NCBI RefSeq assembly: GCF_003265345.1
Contig: NZ_QFWW01000007.1
Location: 146,036-210,035, forward strand
Length of the DNA stretch: 64,000 nt
Direction: 5' to 3'
Origin: Lentzea terrae
Lineage (GTDB): Bacteria; Actinomycetota; Actinomycetes; Mycobacteriales; Pseudonocardiaceae
In this document: positions 7,576 to 16,246 of the stretch, in pieces
Layout: every line of letters starts with the position of its first letter
How positions within the stretch are numbered: position 1 is the stretch's first letter
Notes under the pieces: model-generated
Told to the model about the DNA's origin: nothing
What the model saw: only the letters and a program-made list of their open reading frames with translations
Database searches by the model: none
Made by a program: the position numbers and the translations under genes

Positions 7576-10078
7576 TGCCGAGCTTGCGGTAGGCGCTCGA
7601 CAGGTGCAGCTCCACCGTGCGGCGGGTCAGGTGCAGGGTCTCGGCGATCTGCCGGTTCGTCAGGCCCTGCGCCGCCATCCGCGCGACCCTGTTCTCCTGC
7701 TTGGTCAGGCCCTGCACCTGGTCGTCGCCCTCGTTGCGAACCTCGTCGCCGGCGAGCTTGGCCAGCGGGTGCGCGCTGAGCTGGCGCGCCAGCTCGAAAG
7801 CCCGGCGCAGATGTGGAGCCGCCTCGCAAGTGCGGCCTTTGCGGCGCAGGTGATGTCCGAGCCAGTACAACGACTGGGCGTGCAGCAGCCGGTGCGGTGA
7901 CGAGGCGAGAACCTGTTCCGCCTCAACGAGGACATCGACATCATCCGTGCTGATGCCAACGCTCATCAACGCGGTCCCGATCACGCGCGTGGAACCCCAC
8001 CGCTTGGCCAGGTCCAGCTCTTCGTGAGCGAGCCTGGCGGCATCATCCCGGTTGCCCAACGCCAGGTGAGCGCGCACGGCGTGGTGGCGCCACGGGATCA
8101 GCGCCGGGTTCGGCATCTCCCGGGCAGCCAGCCGCCGGCCCACCTCCAGCAGGTCCTCCAGCGCGCCCTCCGCGTGACAGGACGCGAGCTTGAGCCGGCC
8201 GCGGGCGTAGACGACGTTGATGTGCTGCAACAGGTCGCCGTCCTCGGTGACGAGCGGGGCGGCCTCGTCGAACTGCCCCATCTCGATGCACACCTCGGCG
8301 AGCTTCGCCGTGGCCAGCAGGACCGACGGGCAGTCGAGGTTGCCCGTCGAGACCGGCGGCGTCAGGAAGGTGTAGGCCCGCGCGAGATCACCGCTGTTGT
8401 GGAACGCGGCGGCGCGGGCGATCATGCTCAGCATTCCGCGGCGCAGGTGCGGGTCGTACGACGTCGGCGCGGTGCTGTGGGAGAGCCAGAGCTTGTTGAT
8501 GTGCTCGGGATGATCGGCGAGCACCGGCACGAGGAACGTGAACAGGTAGGGCTCGCCGAGGACGTCGACCCACTCGCCGTCGAGTGCCTCCAGCGCGTGG
8601 TCGACGGCTTCCGCGGCCGAGTCGCCGCTGCAGGCGTTGCCGACCGCGAGCAACGCCGACCGCGCGCGCCGCAGGTTCGGGTCCTGCGGGATGTCGCCGA
8701 TGAGGTCGTCGAAGTACTTGCCCGCGCAGTTGGCCATCCTGGCGTCGCGGTTGGCGGACAAGAGATACGTGGTGCAGACGATCTTCCAGACCGTGTCGCG
8801 GTCCTCCGGCAGCAGCCGGGCGATCACCATGATCGCCAGCGAGACGGCGAAGTGCGCGTCCGAGCCCGTGCACATGTTCTGGATCAACGACAGCGCGACG
8901 TTCGCGGCGAGGTGCGGGTCCTCGCAGGCGGTGAGCGCGTCCCGGACCCGGTCGCGGCCGTCCTTGTTGTTCTTGAGGTGTTCGGCGTGACCGAGCTCGA
9001 CCTCGATCGACAGGCGGTCCTCTTCGGACAGCTGTTCGTCGAGCGCCCGTTCCAGGTGTTCGACGCCGCCGACCTCGCGCAACAGGTCGACGGACCACGG
9101 CAGGCGGACGGACCTGGCCTTCAGGACGTGCTCGGCGACGCGTTCGTCGGGCGCGTCGGACTCGAACAGCAACCACGCGGCGCGGGCGTGCGCGGCGGAC
9201 CGGACCGCGATCGGCATGTCGGCGAGGATGCTGTTGCGCACGAACGGATACCGGAACGACAGCGGGTCCGTGTCGGCGAGCACGCCGAGGCGGACGAGCG
9301 TGTCGACCGCGGGCAGCGCGTCGAACCCGGTCAACGCGGACAGGAGCTCGAGTCCGGCGTCACCGTCCAGCACGGCGGCGGATCGGGCGACCTCGGCGGC
9401 ACCGGTGTACTCGCGCAGCCGCATGCCGATCATCTCGCCGACCGCGGCCGAACCCTCGCCTTCCTCACGTAGCAAGGCTTGTAGCAGATACGGGTTGCCG
9501 CCGGTGAGCTCGTGACAGCGCTGTGGATCTCGGTCCGGGAGGTCTTCGGTGAGCTGCGCGATGGCCGCGACGTCGAGGCCGTCGAGGTCGATGCGGTGCG
9601 GGTGGGCACCGGCGATCTCGGGCAGCGTCACCTCGTCCGTGGACAGGTAACCCTGCGAGGCACCGAGAGCCATGACGACCGGCAGGCCCTGCAGGCGCGG
9701 CCGCAGGTAGGCGAGCGCGCGCTTGGAGAAGGTGTCGGCGACGTGGACGTCGTCGACGACGATGAGGATCGGTGCCCGGCGCGCGGAGTTCGTGGTGCGC
9801 GCGTACAGCTCCTCCAGGTCGTGCTCGTTCGCGAGACATGGCGCGAGCTGACGCACCACGGCCCCTGGTAAGTGGCTCTCCAGGCGGGCGCTCTTGGCCA
9901 GGCGGACGGTGAACCCGCGATCCCTCGCCTCGGCGGTGAGGGCGTCGAGCAGCGCGGACTTGCCGATGCCGAAGCCCCCGGTGACCACCACGCAGGAGGC
10001 CGTTCCTTGCAGTGCGTCGTCCAGCAAACGTCCGAGAGCCGCGAGTTCCGCGTCCCGGCCGAGCAGTGGAGATGTCAC
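7535..10078 (-). CDS. LAL-type LuxR family ATPase regulator
   Basis: The product has 847 aa and starts at GTG 10078. An N-terminal AAA/STAND ATPase has Walker A GGFGIGKS (about 35-42) and Walker B-like ILIVVDDVH. The middle is a long helical TPR-like region. The C terminus is a LuxR helix-turn-helix (LTKQENRVARMAAQGLTNRQIAETLHLTRRTVELHLSSAY, about residues 785-824, shown here only by its key LTNRQIAETLHLTRRTVELH part). This is the architecture of large ATP-binding LuxR (LAL) regulators such as MalT-like proteins. The inducer is unknown; its convergent neighbours, the dikinase/MFS pair, are a possible target. The 222-bp gap 10079-10300 upstream holds no gene I can support. Confidence 0.9.
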   Translation of the reverse strand: MTSPLLGRDAELAALGRLLDDALQGTASCVVVTGGFGIGKSALLDALTAEARDRGFTVRLAKSARLESHLPGAVVRQLAPCLANEHDLEELYARTTNSARRAPILIVVDDVHVADTFSKRALAYLRPRLQGLPVVMALGASQGYLSTDEVTLPEIAGAHPHRIDLDGLDVAAIAQLTEDLPDRDPQRCHELTGGNPYLLQALLREEGEGSAAVGEMIGMRLREYTGAAEVARSAAVLDGDAGLELLSALTGFDALPAVDTLVRLGVLADTDPLSFRYPFVRNSILADMPIAVRSAAHARAAWLLFESDAPDERVAEHVLKARSVRLPWSVDLLREVGGVEHLERALDEQLSEEDRLSIEVELGHAEHLKNNKDGRDRVRDALTACEDPHLAANVALSLIQNMCTGSDAHFAVSLAIMVIARLLPEDRDTVWKIVCTTYLLSANRDARMANCAGKYFDDLIGDIPQDPNLRRARSALLAVGNACSGDSAAEAVDHALEALDGEWVDVLGEPYLFTFLVPVLADHPEHINKLWLSHSTAPTSYDPHLRRGMLSMIARAAAFHNSGDLARAYTFLTPPVSTGNLDCPSVLLATAKLAEVCIEMGQFDEAAPLVTEDGDLLQHINVVYARGRLKLASCHAEGALEDLLEVGRRLAAREMPNPALIPWRHHAVRAHLALGNRDDAARLAHEELDLAKRWGSTRVIGTALMSVGISTDDVDVLVEAEQVLASSPHRLLHAQSLYWLGHHLRRKGRTCEAAPHLRRAFELARQLSAHPLAKLAGDEVRNEGDDQVQGLTKQENRVARMAAQGLTNRQIAETLHLTRRTVELHLSSAYRKLGITGRAELVAALWS

Positions 10079-10300
10079 CTCTGCCTACCCCTGCTTTCGG
10101 TACCGAGAGGACCGCAGGCCGAAGGTTTCGGTGTTCCTTCGGTGAGGACCGTAGAGACCTGCGCTTCGTCGTCGGGCAAACTTACCCACAGGTAACGGTG
10201 AACGGAACTGTGAGCTGTGCGGGAGAGCGCGATGATCTGGGCCAGGCTGGTGCGCGGGTGGCTCCGCCTCGTCTGTGCGCTCATCGGCTCGCCCACCCGC

Positions 10301-10747
10301 TCAGACGTGGCGGAACAGCGGAAACTGCTCAGCGTGAGCGGACACCGCGCGCGTCAGGGTGCCGACCTCGACGGGGTCGGCGGGGCGCGTGGACAAAGAC
10401 TCCACCACCGAGAGCACCGCGGCGACGGCCACCACGACGCCCGCCGCCACCACCAGGATGCTGCGCGTGATGCGGCACGGGTGGCGCCCGGCCGGTTGGC
10501 CGACGACCTCACGCAGCACCGGCGCGAACATGCCGAAGTCGGCCGCGTCGCGCTGGCAGCTCTCGCACCCGGCTAGGTGCCGGGAGAAGATCACGTGCTG
10601 GTCGGGCTCGAGGACCCCGAGCACATACGCCGCAACATCACCGCACGACCCCTCCGGGCTCGTGCGGTTTTCGTCGTTCGCGGCTTCGTCTGAGGCTCCT
10701 GCCCCGTGCTCCCCGTGGTCGTGATGTGGTTGACGGATCACCATCAC
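10301..10747 (-). CDS. anti-sigma factor with zinc-binding motif
   Basis: The product has 148 aa from GTG 10747 (or ATG 10744). AGGAG 5-8 nt upstream overlaps the end of the sigma gene, so the pair is translationally coupled. The N-terminal half holds a ZAS-type motif (HLAGCESCQRD, H-x3-C-x2-C) that binds and sequesters an ECF sigma factor. A single membrane helix (about SILVVAAGVVVAVAAVLSVV) follows, then a short C-terminal tail. Arrangement and size resemble the SigL/RslA pair of mycobacteria. Release could depend on thiol oxidation of the zinc centre or on proteolysis; the sequence does not tell which. Confidence 0.87.
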   Translation of the reverse strand: MMVIRQPHHDHGEHGAGASDEAANDENRTSPEGSCGDVAAYVLGVLEPDQHVIFSRHLAGCESCQRDAADFGMFAPVLREVVGQPAGRHPCRITRSILVVAAGVVVAVAAVLSVVESLSTRPADPVEVGTLTRAVSAHAEQFPLFRHV

Positions 10748-10748
10748 G

Positions 10749-11276
10749 CTAGCTCCTGTCCTGCAGCGCCCGGCGGATCGTGTGCATCGCCTTGTACAGC
10801 CGGGACTTGACGGTTCCTTCTGGGACTCCCAGAACGATCGCGGCCTCCTTCACCGTTCGCCCCATGACATACGTTTCGTAGATAGCTGAACGATGTTCTT
10901 CACTCAATTGGCGTACCACGTCGGTAATGACCATCACCGAAAGTGTCTGTTCGGTGTCGTCCGGAGATTCGGCGATGTCCGGGCGAAGCAATTCCACTTC
11001 CTGCGGCCGCGCCTGTCGGCTGCGCCATCCGTCGATCACAATGCGACGAGCCACGGTACAAAGCCAGCCGCGCAACATCCCCGGTTCACGAACGAGATGC
11101 GCGGAGTTCTGCCAGGCCCTGATCAACGTCTCCTGGACGACGTCTTCCGTCCATTGGCGGTCGTAGTTGGTCAGACACAGGACCTGCGAGAACAGCATCC
11201 GCTGGAACTGCCCGTAGAGGAGCGTGAGCAATTCCTCGTCCTGATGGACTTGAGCGACCCTGCCCTGATCAACCAT
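10749..11276 (-). CDS. ECF-family RNA polymerase sigma factor (SigL-like)
   Basis: The product has 175 aa from ATG 11276, which has GGGGAGG 11 nt upstream; an upstream ATG at 11366 would add 30 residues without a clear ribosome-binding site. Region 2 (QRMLFSQVLCLTNYDRQWTEDVVQETLIRAWQ) spans about residues 25-56, recognisable by EDVVQETLIRAW. Region 4 has VRQLSEEHRSAIYETYV and the helix-turn-helix VKEAAIVLGVPEGTVKSRLYKA. It directs RNA polymerase to a small regulon and is held inactive by the adjacent anti-sigma factor. The secreted DUF4142 gene diverges from it and is a natural candidate target. Confidence 0.9.
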   Translation of the reverse strand: MVDQGRVAQVHQDEELLTLLYGQFQRMLFSQVLCLTNYDRQWTEDVVQETLIRAWQNSAHLVREPGMLRGWLCTVARRIVIDGWRSRQARPQEVELLRPDIAESPDDTEQTLSVMVITDVVRQLSEEHRSAIYETYVMGRTVKEAAIVLGVPEGTVKSRLYKAMHTIRRALQDRS

Positions 11277-11536
11277 GAAGCTTGCGACCTCCCCAGATAT
11301 CGGCGACGGCTTCGCTTCGGGCGGCAGGCCTAGCGACTCGGTGGCCGAGCATGGAATCCATCGCATCCTACATCGTGAACACGAAATCCTCTCGGGTACG
11401 TAAATTCAGCCGCAATGGTTCGCAAGTTCTACTGTGATCCACGTCACATAATCAAGTCGGCATGCGTGATGAACTACGGCCCCACCAGCACGTATCACCT
11501 TCGAAGGCAGCTCGATCGCGGGGAGGAACGGGCACT

Positions 11537-12766
11537 ATGCGTCACCGGTTGGGCACGCTGGGGCAGCATGCAGCGCTGTTTGCCGTCTCATCTGTCGTAT
11601 TTCTCGGAGCTTTCATCGGAGCAGTTCCGGCGAATGCGCAGTCGACTGACGTGCAACCCTCAGAACGCTCTTTCATGGTATCTCTGCGCCAAGCGAACTC
11701 GTGGCTGATACCAGTCAGCAAAGAAGCTCCAGCGCGCACGACGAATGCGGGGATCAGCAACGCCGGAAGGGACATCTTCGAAGGCCACTCCCGACTCGAC
11801 GTCGATCTTCTCAAAGCCGCCCTCGAACTCGGCATCGTCCTGCCGAACGATGTGAGCAGTGAACACCAGTCACTCATCAACGAGATGGCCGAACGCACCG
11901 GGGACAACCACGACCGCGCCTACGCGACGATCGTGCGGCAGACCCAGGGCGGCCTTCTCGTAATGGCGACACAAACGCGCGCCACGACGCAGAACACCAC
12001 AATTCGAACGCTCGCTCACCAAACCCTGCAAATGCTCGTCCGCACGATGACGGTCCTCGAGAACACCGGACTGGTCGACCCGTCCGCCCTCGAATTGGTG
12101 ACGGCCAAGGCACAGGTGAACGCGGTTCGCGTCATCGGCCAGAACATCGAACCGTCGGACCGGGAATTGCTCGTGCTGCTCACCCAGCATTCGCTTTGGC
12201 AGAAACCGGCGAGCCGCGAGAGCTCCGATCGAGCCAGGGACGCGAAGGTCCGCAAGGTCGCCGGCCAGCTCGCGGCCGAGCACACCCAGCTCGTCTCGGC
12301 GGTCACCGAGGCGGCCGGCCAGATCGGGGTGGACCTCCCGACCGAACCGACGACGGAGCAGAAGTCGTGGGCGAACGCGATCACGAACAGCTCGGGCGAG
12401 GAGCTCGACCGCATGTACGCGAACCTGTCGCGCGCCGCCGACGGCTCGCTGATCATCCAGGTCGCTCAGGCACGCGCGACGACCAAGAGCGTCCCCGCGC
12501 GCGTCGCCGCACAAACCGGTCTGACACTCCTCCTCAAGCACATGCTGCTGCTGGAGGGCACGGGCCTGGTGAAGGCCAACTCGCTCTTGATGACCGACAT
12601 CCCGCCCATGGCTCAGACCAAGTCCAACAACAGCCCGCCCCCACAGCCCGACGACTCGTCCACGAGCATCGGCTTCATCACCGGCATCATCGTCCTCGTC
12701 GTCGCCGGCGCGGGCACCCTCTGGCTGGTCCGAGCCATCGGCCACCACGGCGAACACCGCCGCTAG
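11537..12766 (+). CDS. secreted, membrane-anchored protein with two DUF4142-like domains
   Basis: The product has 409 aa from ATG 11537, with GGGAGG 10 nt upstream. A signal peptide (about 1-36, ending VPANAQS) precedes two related helical domains (about 40-190 and 195-350). Their shared pattern (hydrophobic-LxAALELGIxLPxxxSSEH in the first; LVSAVTEAAGQIGVDLP in the second) suggests an internal duplication of DUF4142. A Pro/Ser-rich stretch and a C-terminal membrane helix (IGFITGIIVLVVAGAGTLWLV) anchor it on the outer face. It diverges from the ECF sigma/anti-sigma pair and may be part of its regulon (inference). The molecular function is unknown. Confidence 0.75.
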   Translation: MRHRLGTLGQHAALFAVSSVVFLGAFIGAVPANAQSTDVQPSERSFMVSLRQANSWLIPVSKEAPARTTNAGISNAGRDIFEGHSRLDVDLLKAALELGIVLPNDVSSEHQSLINEMAERTGDNHDRAYATIVRQTQGGLLVMATQTRATTQNTTIRTLAHQTLQMLVRTMTVLENTGLVDPSALELVTAKAQVNAVRVIGQNIEPSDRELLVLLTQHSLWQKPASRESSDRARDAKVRKVAGQLAAEHTQLVSAVTEAAGQIGVDLPTEPTTEQKSWANAITNSSGEELDRMYANLSRAADGSLIIQVAQARATTKSVPARVAAQTGLTLLLKHMLLLEGTGLVKANSLLMTDIPPMAQTKSNNSPPPQPDDSSTSIGFITGIIVLVVAGAGTLWLVRAIGHHGEHRR

Positions 12767-12771
12767 CCCCA

Positions 12772-12921
12772 CCGATATATCGGCTGCGCCGCCCTCGCCA
12801 ACCGATATATCACCGCCCGGCGGGCCGTCCGCCAGCCCGCCGGGCCCACCTCCCCGACCCCTAGCAATGAGTCTTTTGCGGACGAAGTCCAAAGTCTCGT
12901 TGCTAAGGCGCAGGTCAGCGA
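12772..12921. repeat. dispersed repeat, copy 3 (two GATATATC, GC hairpin, stem-loop and tail)
   Basis: CCGATATATCGG (12772-12783) is a perfect palindrome that begins 5 bases after the DUF4142 stop; a second GATATATC is at 12804-12811. A 10-bp hairpin (CCCGGCGGGC / GCCCGCCGGG, 12816-12844) follows. The stem-loop unit at 12861-12908 runs CTAGCAATGAGTCTTT, centre GGACGAAGTCC, then AAAGTCTCGTTGCTAAGG, and ends in the tail GCGCAGGTCAGCG. It lies between two convergent genes. Confidence 0.85.
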
Positions 12922-12939
12922 GGTGGAAGGTTGACATAA

Positions 12940-13320
12940 TCAGCGTTGAAGGCGGAACGTGCCGAGAACCTCAACGTGGCTGGCTCCGGCGGTGTTTCCG
13001 GCCGTGCGGATGTCGCGGACGACGGCGACGTGGTCGGCGTCGGGCGGAGTGGGCACGACGACCGTCAGGATGCGCGTGGCCTCCGAGGTGATATATGGAT
13101 CTTGGGGGAACGTTTCGACGTTGCTGCCGAGGCCCGCCCACACCGGGACACGGCTGACGACGCGGCCGTCGCGGTTGCGCACCTCGACGTGGTCGCCGGC
13201 TTGATCATCGCGGAAGAGTCCGACGGACACGTTCACCGGATGCTGCTCGAGCAGCCGGACGCCGTCAGCGGTGAACTCGAAGATCAGGCGGACGGATCTG
13301 GTCACCGGAACGTCGGTCAT
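12940..13320 (-). CDS. hypothetical protein downstream of the RNA-repair genes
   Basis: The product has 126 aa from ATG 13320. I do not recognise the family. Composition (many Val/Thr, alternating pattern, VRLIFEFTADGVRLLEQHPVN... to LGTFRLQR) suggests an all-beta domain. It is on the same strand as the RNA ligase and HD-Pnk genes, 59 bases after the latter, and may belong to their transcript. A GATATATG variant of the AT motif (13090-13097) lies inside it and encodes part of DPYITSE. Its stop codon is 19 bases from the tail of repeat copy 3. Confidence 0.6.
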   Translation of the reverse strand: MTDVPVTRSVRLIFEFTADGVRLLEQHPVNVSVGLFRDDQAGDHVEVRNRDGRVVSRVPVWAGLGSNVETFPQDPYITSEATRILTVVVPTPPDADHVAVVRDIRTAGNTAGASHVEVLGTFRLQR

Positions 13321-13379
13321 GGTGCGCGCCTCCAACAAGGCCTGGCAGGGATCCCTTGTATGAGGCATCGGTGGAGCGG

Positions 13380-14513
13380 CTATGTACGTGTCGACATTTG
13401 TGCCGTGTCCACCCGTTCGACGGCATGCGCCTCGGTGAGATCGACCGCCTCCCACTTGCCGACGAGCCGGTCGATCACCGCGGCCGGCACCGGTTCCGGA
13501 CGGGCGCGGTTGCGGGCGTGGATCACGGCCTGCGGAGCTTCGAGCCCGATCAGCGTGATCCGGGCGCGGTAGTCCGCGGCGAGTCCGATGCAGCGGTCGC
13601 GCAGCTGGCGGGAGATGTTGGTCGCGTTCCAGACGAACCGCTCCCCCGCTCTCAGCAGGACCCGCGCCTCTTCGAAAGCTGCGGCCGCCACCGCACGTTG
13701 GTCGCCGTCGGGCGCGATGCCCAGGCGTTCGCGGACCGAGTCGAGGCTCACCACCGGCCAGCCCGGCCGATGACTGGCGATCCAGTGGTCCTTGCCGACA
13801 CCTGGCAACCCGGACAGCACCGTCACCTCGACGCGGGTGTCGTCGTAGGCGGCGTAGTTCGGGTCGCGGCCAGGTGTGCGGAAGTACTGGAAGCGTGCGT
13901 GGTCGGACGGGAAGAGCCGCGGGCGGTCGAGGCAGTCGCGTTCGCGGCAGTACTCCTCGAACAGGGCGATGTTCTCGAGCACGGACTCGGTGTCGCCGCA
14001 GATCCGCCCGAGGATGTCGGCACGGGCGAGCGTGGCCAGGTCGTCGTTCCGGGCGACCAGGCTCACCCGGAACGCGATCTGGTCGAGGTCTGGTCGTTCC
14101 AGCGCCCAGAGCGGCACCTGGTGGTGCCGCACCAGCGCGGCGACGTGCTCGCGCCAGGCGATCGGACGGCCCATCTCCCACAACAGCTTGCGCGCCAACA
14201 GGTCTCCGGCGCGGGAGTGGCCGTGTGCGGTGATGCGGCCGTCCTCGATCTGGGTGCGGAAGGGCTTCGCCACGTCGTGCAGCAGGACCGTCGCGAACAA
14301 GCGCACGCGGTCGGGCTCTGGGCGTGCGCGCCACTCCGGTAGTGCGACGAGCGCCTCGCAGGCCATCCGGGTGTGCGTGGCGACGTCGCCTTCCGCGTGG
14401 TGGATCGGATCCTGCGGGACGCCTTCCAATGCGCGCACCCAGGGGAACGCCGAGCGAACGGCGTCCCAGTCAAGAGTCCACTGTGGACCGACTGGGCAGA
14501 GCTCCTCAAACAC
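13380..14513 (-). CDS. HD-Pnk: HD-domain phosphoesterase fused to polynucleotide 5'-kinase
   Basis: The product has 377 aa. The GTG at 14513 overlaps the RNA ligase stop by 8 bases, indicating coupling. The N-terminal half is an HD phosphohydrolase (THTRMACEAL, LLHDVAKPF, HGHSRAGDLLA, LVRHHQVPLW). The C-terminal half is a P-loop kinase (LSGLPGVGKDHWI; VSLDSVRERLG with the likely general-base Asp; WNATNISRQLRDR). The same fusion is known from Runella HD-Pnk, which removes 2',3'-cyclic or 3' phosphates with the HD domain and adds a 5' phosphate with the kinase. The products are the substrates of the ligase encoded just upstream, so the two form an RNA end-healing and sealing module. Function by analogy; confidence in the architecture is high. 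Confidence 0.85.
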   Translation of the reverse strand: MFEELCPVGPQWTLDWDAVRSAFPWVRALEGVPQDPIHHAEGDVATHTRMACEALVALPEWRARPEPDRVRLFATVLLHDVAKPFRTQIEDGRITAHGHSRAGDLLARKLLWEMGRPIAWREHVAALVRHHQVPLWALERPDLDQIAFRVSLVARNDDLATLARADILGRICGDTESVLENIALFEEYCRERDCLDRPRLFPSDHARFQYFRTPGRDPNYAAYDDTRVEVTVLSGLPGVGKDHWIASHRPGWPVVSLDSVRERLGIAPDGDQRAVAAAAFEEARVLLRAGERFVWNATNISRQLRDRCIGLAADYRARITLIGLEAPQAVIHARNRARPEPVPAAVIDRLVGKWEAVDLTEAHAVERVDTAQMSTRT

Positions 14514-15273
14514 GGGACACCACCCGGTTCGGGAGGATCGGGCGGTCCTGCCAGTGGCTGCCCGAGTCCAGCACGGCCGTGAGGAACGTCGGGCGCACCC
14601 ACTTGTAGCGCTCGACCGTGCGGCCGTCCTCCTCCACCTTGATGTAGAGGCCTTCCATGTGGTCGTCGGAATCCGTCTCCGCGACAACGACTTCCGGGTC
14701 CTGCCCCGCCGCGCGCGCCGCCTCGACCAGCGCGTCGCGCCACGCCGGCGTGCGGCAGGTGGACGGGCCGATCAGCGCGGTCAAGTCCTTCAACGTCCGC
14801 AGCGGACCCTCGTGCAGCACCGGCACGGAGACCACCGGCGTGCCGTCGAGCAGGCGGCGGCGTTCCGGCGTGGACAGGAAGTCGCCGGTCTCGCGGTCGA
14901 GCAGGTCGAACTCGCAGAAGTGCTGCGGCAACGCGTCGTAGAACACGGTGTGCTTGGCGTACAACCATTCCCCGTAGAGGACGTAGCGCGTGCCGAGCCT
15001 CTCCCAGAGCACGCTCTGGTGCGTCGCGGCCCACGCCTTCAACGGCGCGAACTGGCGTTCACGAGGTCCGCCGGTCAGGAAGTGGCCGCGTGACTGCAAC
15101 TTCAGCGTGCCGGCGGAGTCGAAGCTGATGCCCGCGTTGGCGCCGTCGAGCTTCTCCTCGACGACCAGATGCCGTCCCGCGATCGCGCGGAACGGCACCT
15201 GGTCGAGGTCCTCGTCGCCCGGTTGCAGGCGCGAGCCCTCGAGGTGGGGCGTTCGCGGATACTTGCGCAACAT
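14506..15273 (-). CDS. ATP-dependent RNA ligase
   Basis: The product has 255 aa from ATG 15273. The nucleotidyltransferase motifs are in order: I EEKLDGANAG with the Lys that takes AMP (about residue 42), a FCEFDLLDRETGDFLS block corresponding to motif III/IIIa, IV EGLYIKVE, and V ERYKWVRP. The small size and lack of OB or zinc domains fit the Rnl2-like/RNA-repair ligases rather than DNA ligases. It seals 3'-OH/5'-phosphate ends after healing by the overlapping HD-Pnk gene. Likely substrates are tRNA or other RNAs cut by ribotoxins (inference). Confidence 0.85.
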   Translation of the reverse strand: MLRKYPRTPHLEGSRLQPGDEDLDQVPFRAIAGRHLVVEEKLDGANAGISFDSAGTLKLQSRGHFLTGGPRERQFAPLKAWAATHQSVLWERLGTRYVLYGEWLYAKHTVFYDALPQHFCEFDLLDRETGDFLSTPERRRLLDGTPVVSVPVLHEGPLRTLKDLTALIGPSTCRTPAWRDALVEAARAAGQDPEVVVAETDSDDHMEGLYIKVEEDGRTVERYKWVRPTFLTAVLDSGSHWQDRPILPNRVVSRV

Positions 15274-15315
15274 GCCCCGATTTGTAACCCGTCCGGGCGC
15301 CCGCTCGCGAACGGT

Positions 15316-16059
15316 TTACGCCTTGCCGACGAACGCGGCCTTGTCGGAGTTGAACGTCGGTTCGAACACGAGCTGCATCTCACCGGGCTGCGCGCCGACG
15401 GAGTACGCCGCTTCGTAGGTGTAGGTCTTGCCGGGCAACACGGTCGCCGACTCGAACCCACCGCCGCAGCCACCGCCGGTGTCGAACACCCGCTCTGCCT
15501 TCTGCCCGTTGAACTGCGCGTCGTCGCCCATCGACAGCAACGCGGTCTCGAACGCGGCGCCCGTGCCGTTGGTGATGGTGACCTTGAACTTCACCGCGCG
15601 GGCGATGTTCTGCGGTGACGCGTACTGGCCCGGCGTGCACGCGACGGGCGCTTCGACGTCGACCGAGAGGCCGTTCGCCCACGTGTGACGCTCGCCCCAG
15701 GTCGGTGACTGCACGAGAGCCTCCTGCTTCGGCGTGTCGCCCGCCTGTCCCTCGTTGAGGATCTTGTCGAGCTCCTCGACCGCGGCCTTCTGCGCCACCA
15801 CGGTGAAGGCGATCGCCGCGACACAAAGGACAACGCCGACCGCCGCAAGGATCTTGCGCGTGCCGAACAACGCGATGACGCCGAGCACGAGACCGACGAA
15901 CGCGGCGATCGCGGTGAGGTTGTTGAAGATGATGATCGGCGAGCCGACGACGCCGACGATCCCGAGGATCAACGCCGTCCACGCGAGCGCACCGAACCGC
16001 GCGGGCTTGTGCGGTGCGACCGGTGGAGGGGCGTAGACGGGCTGCGTCGGAAAGGTCAT
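15316..16059 (-). CDS. membrane protein with extracellular DUF4352-like domain
   Basis: The product has 247 aa from ATG 16059, with GAGGAG 5 nt upstream (a GTG 3 bases earlier is less well spaced). A Pro-rich cytosolic start (PTQPVYAPPPVAPHKPARFG) is followed by three hydrophobic segments (about residues 25-90) of DUF4190 type. An outer domain follows (about 110-247) with paired Cys (VACTPG; GGGCGGGF) and an immunoglobulin-like pattern as in DUF4352 proteins. These are common in actinomycetes and have no established function. No operon partner. Confidence 0.7.
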   Translation of the reverse strand: MTFPTQPVYAPPPVAPHKPARFGALAWTALILGIVGVVGSPIIIFNNLTAIAAFVGLVLGVIALFGTRKILAAVGVVLCVAAIAFTVVAQKAAVEELDKILNEGQAGDTPKQEALVQSPTWGERHTWANGLSVDVEAPVACTPGQYASPQNIARAVKFKVTITNGTGAAFETALLSMGDDAQFNGQKAERVFDTGGGCGGGFESATVLPGKTYTYEAAYSVGAQPGEMQLVFEPTFNSDKAAFVGKA

Positions 16060-16246
16060 CACGGCTCCTCGCGGTTGCGATGTGTGACCACGACGTCGAT
16101 TGGTCCGCTTGGCCTGTTAGCGCACCACCACATCGTCACTCGATCGAGTTACGAGCCGCCCATCAGCCGACTTCCGAAGGTAGCGAGACAACTACGATCC
16201 GTACAGGCTTGGCGCTGGATGCCATCCCTGTGAAAGGACCCTGCAC

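Noticed and set aside
10075-10296. Minus-strand frame of 73 codons between the LuxR and anti-sigma genes
   Set aside because: No ribosome-binding site, no recognisable family, and it overlaps the start of the LuxR-type gene.
12940-14334. 464-codon frame joining the 126-residue protein to upstream sequence
   Set aside because: The upstream part is out of frame with HD-Pnk and is Arg/Pro-rich shadow; only the part from ATG 13320 looks like a protein.
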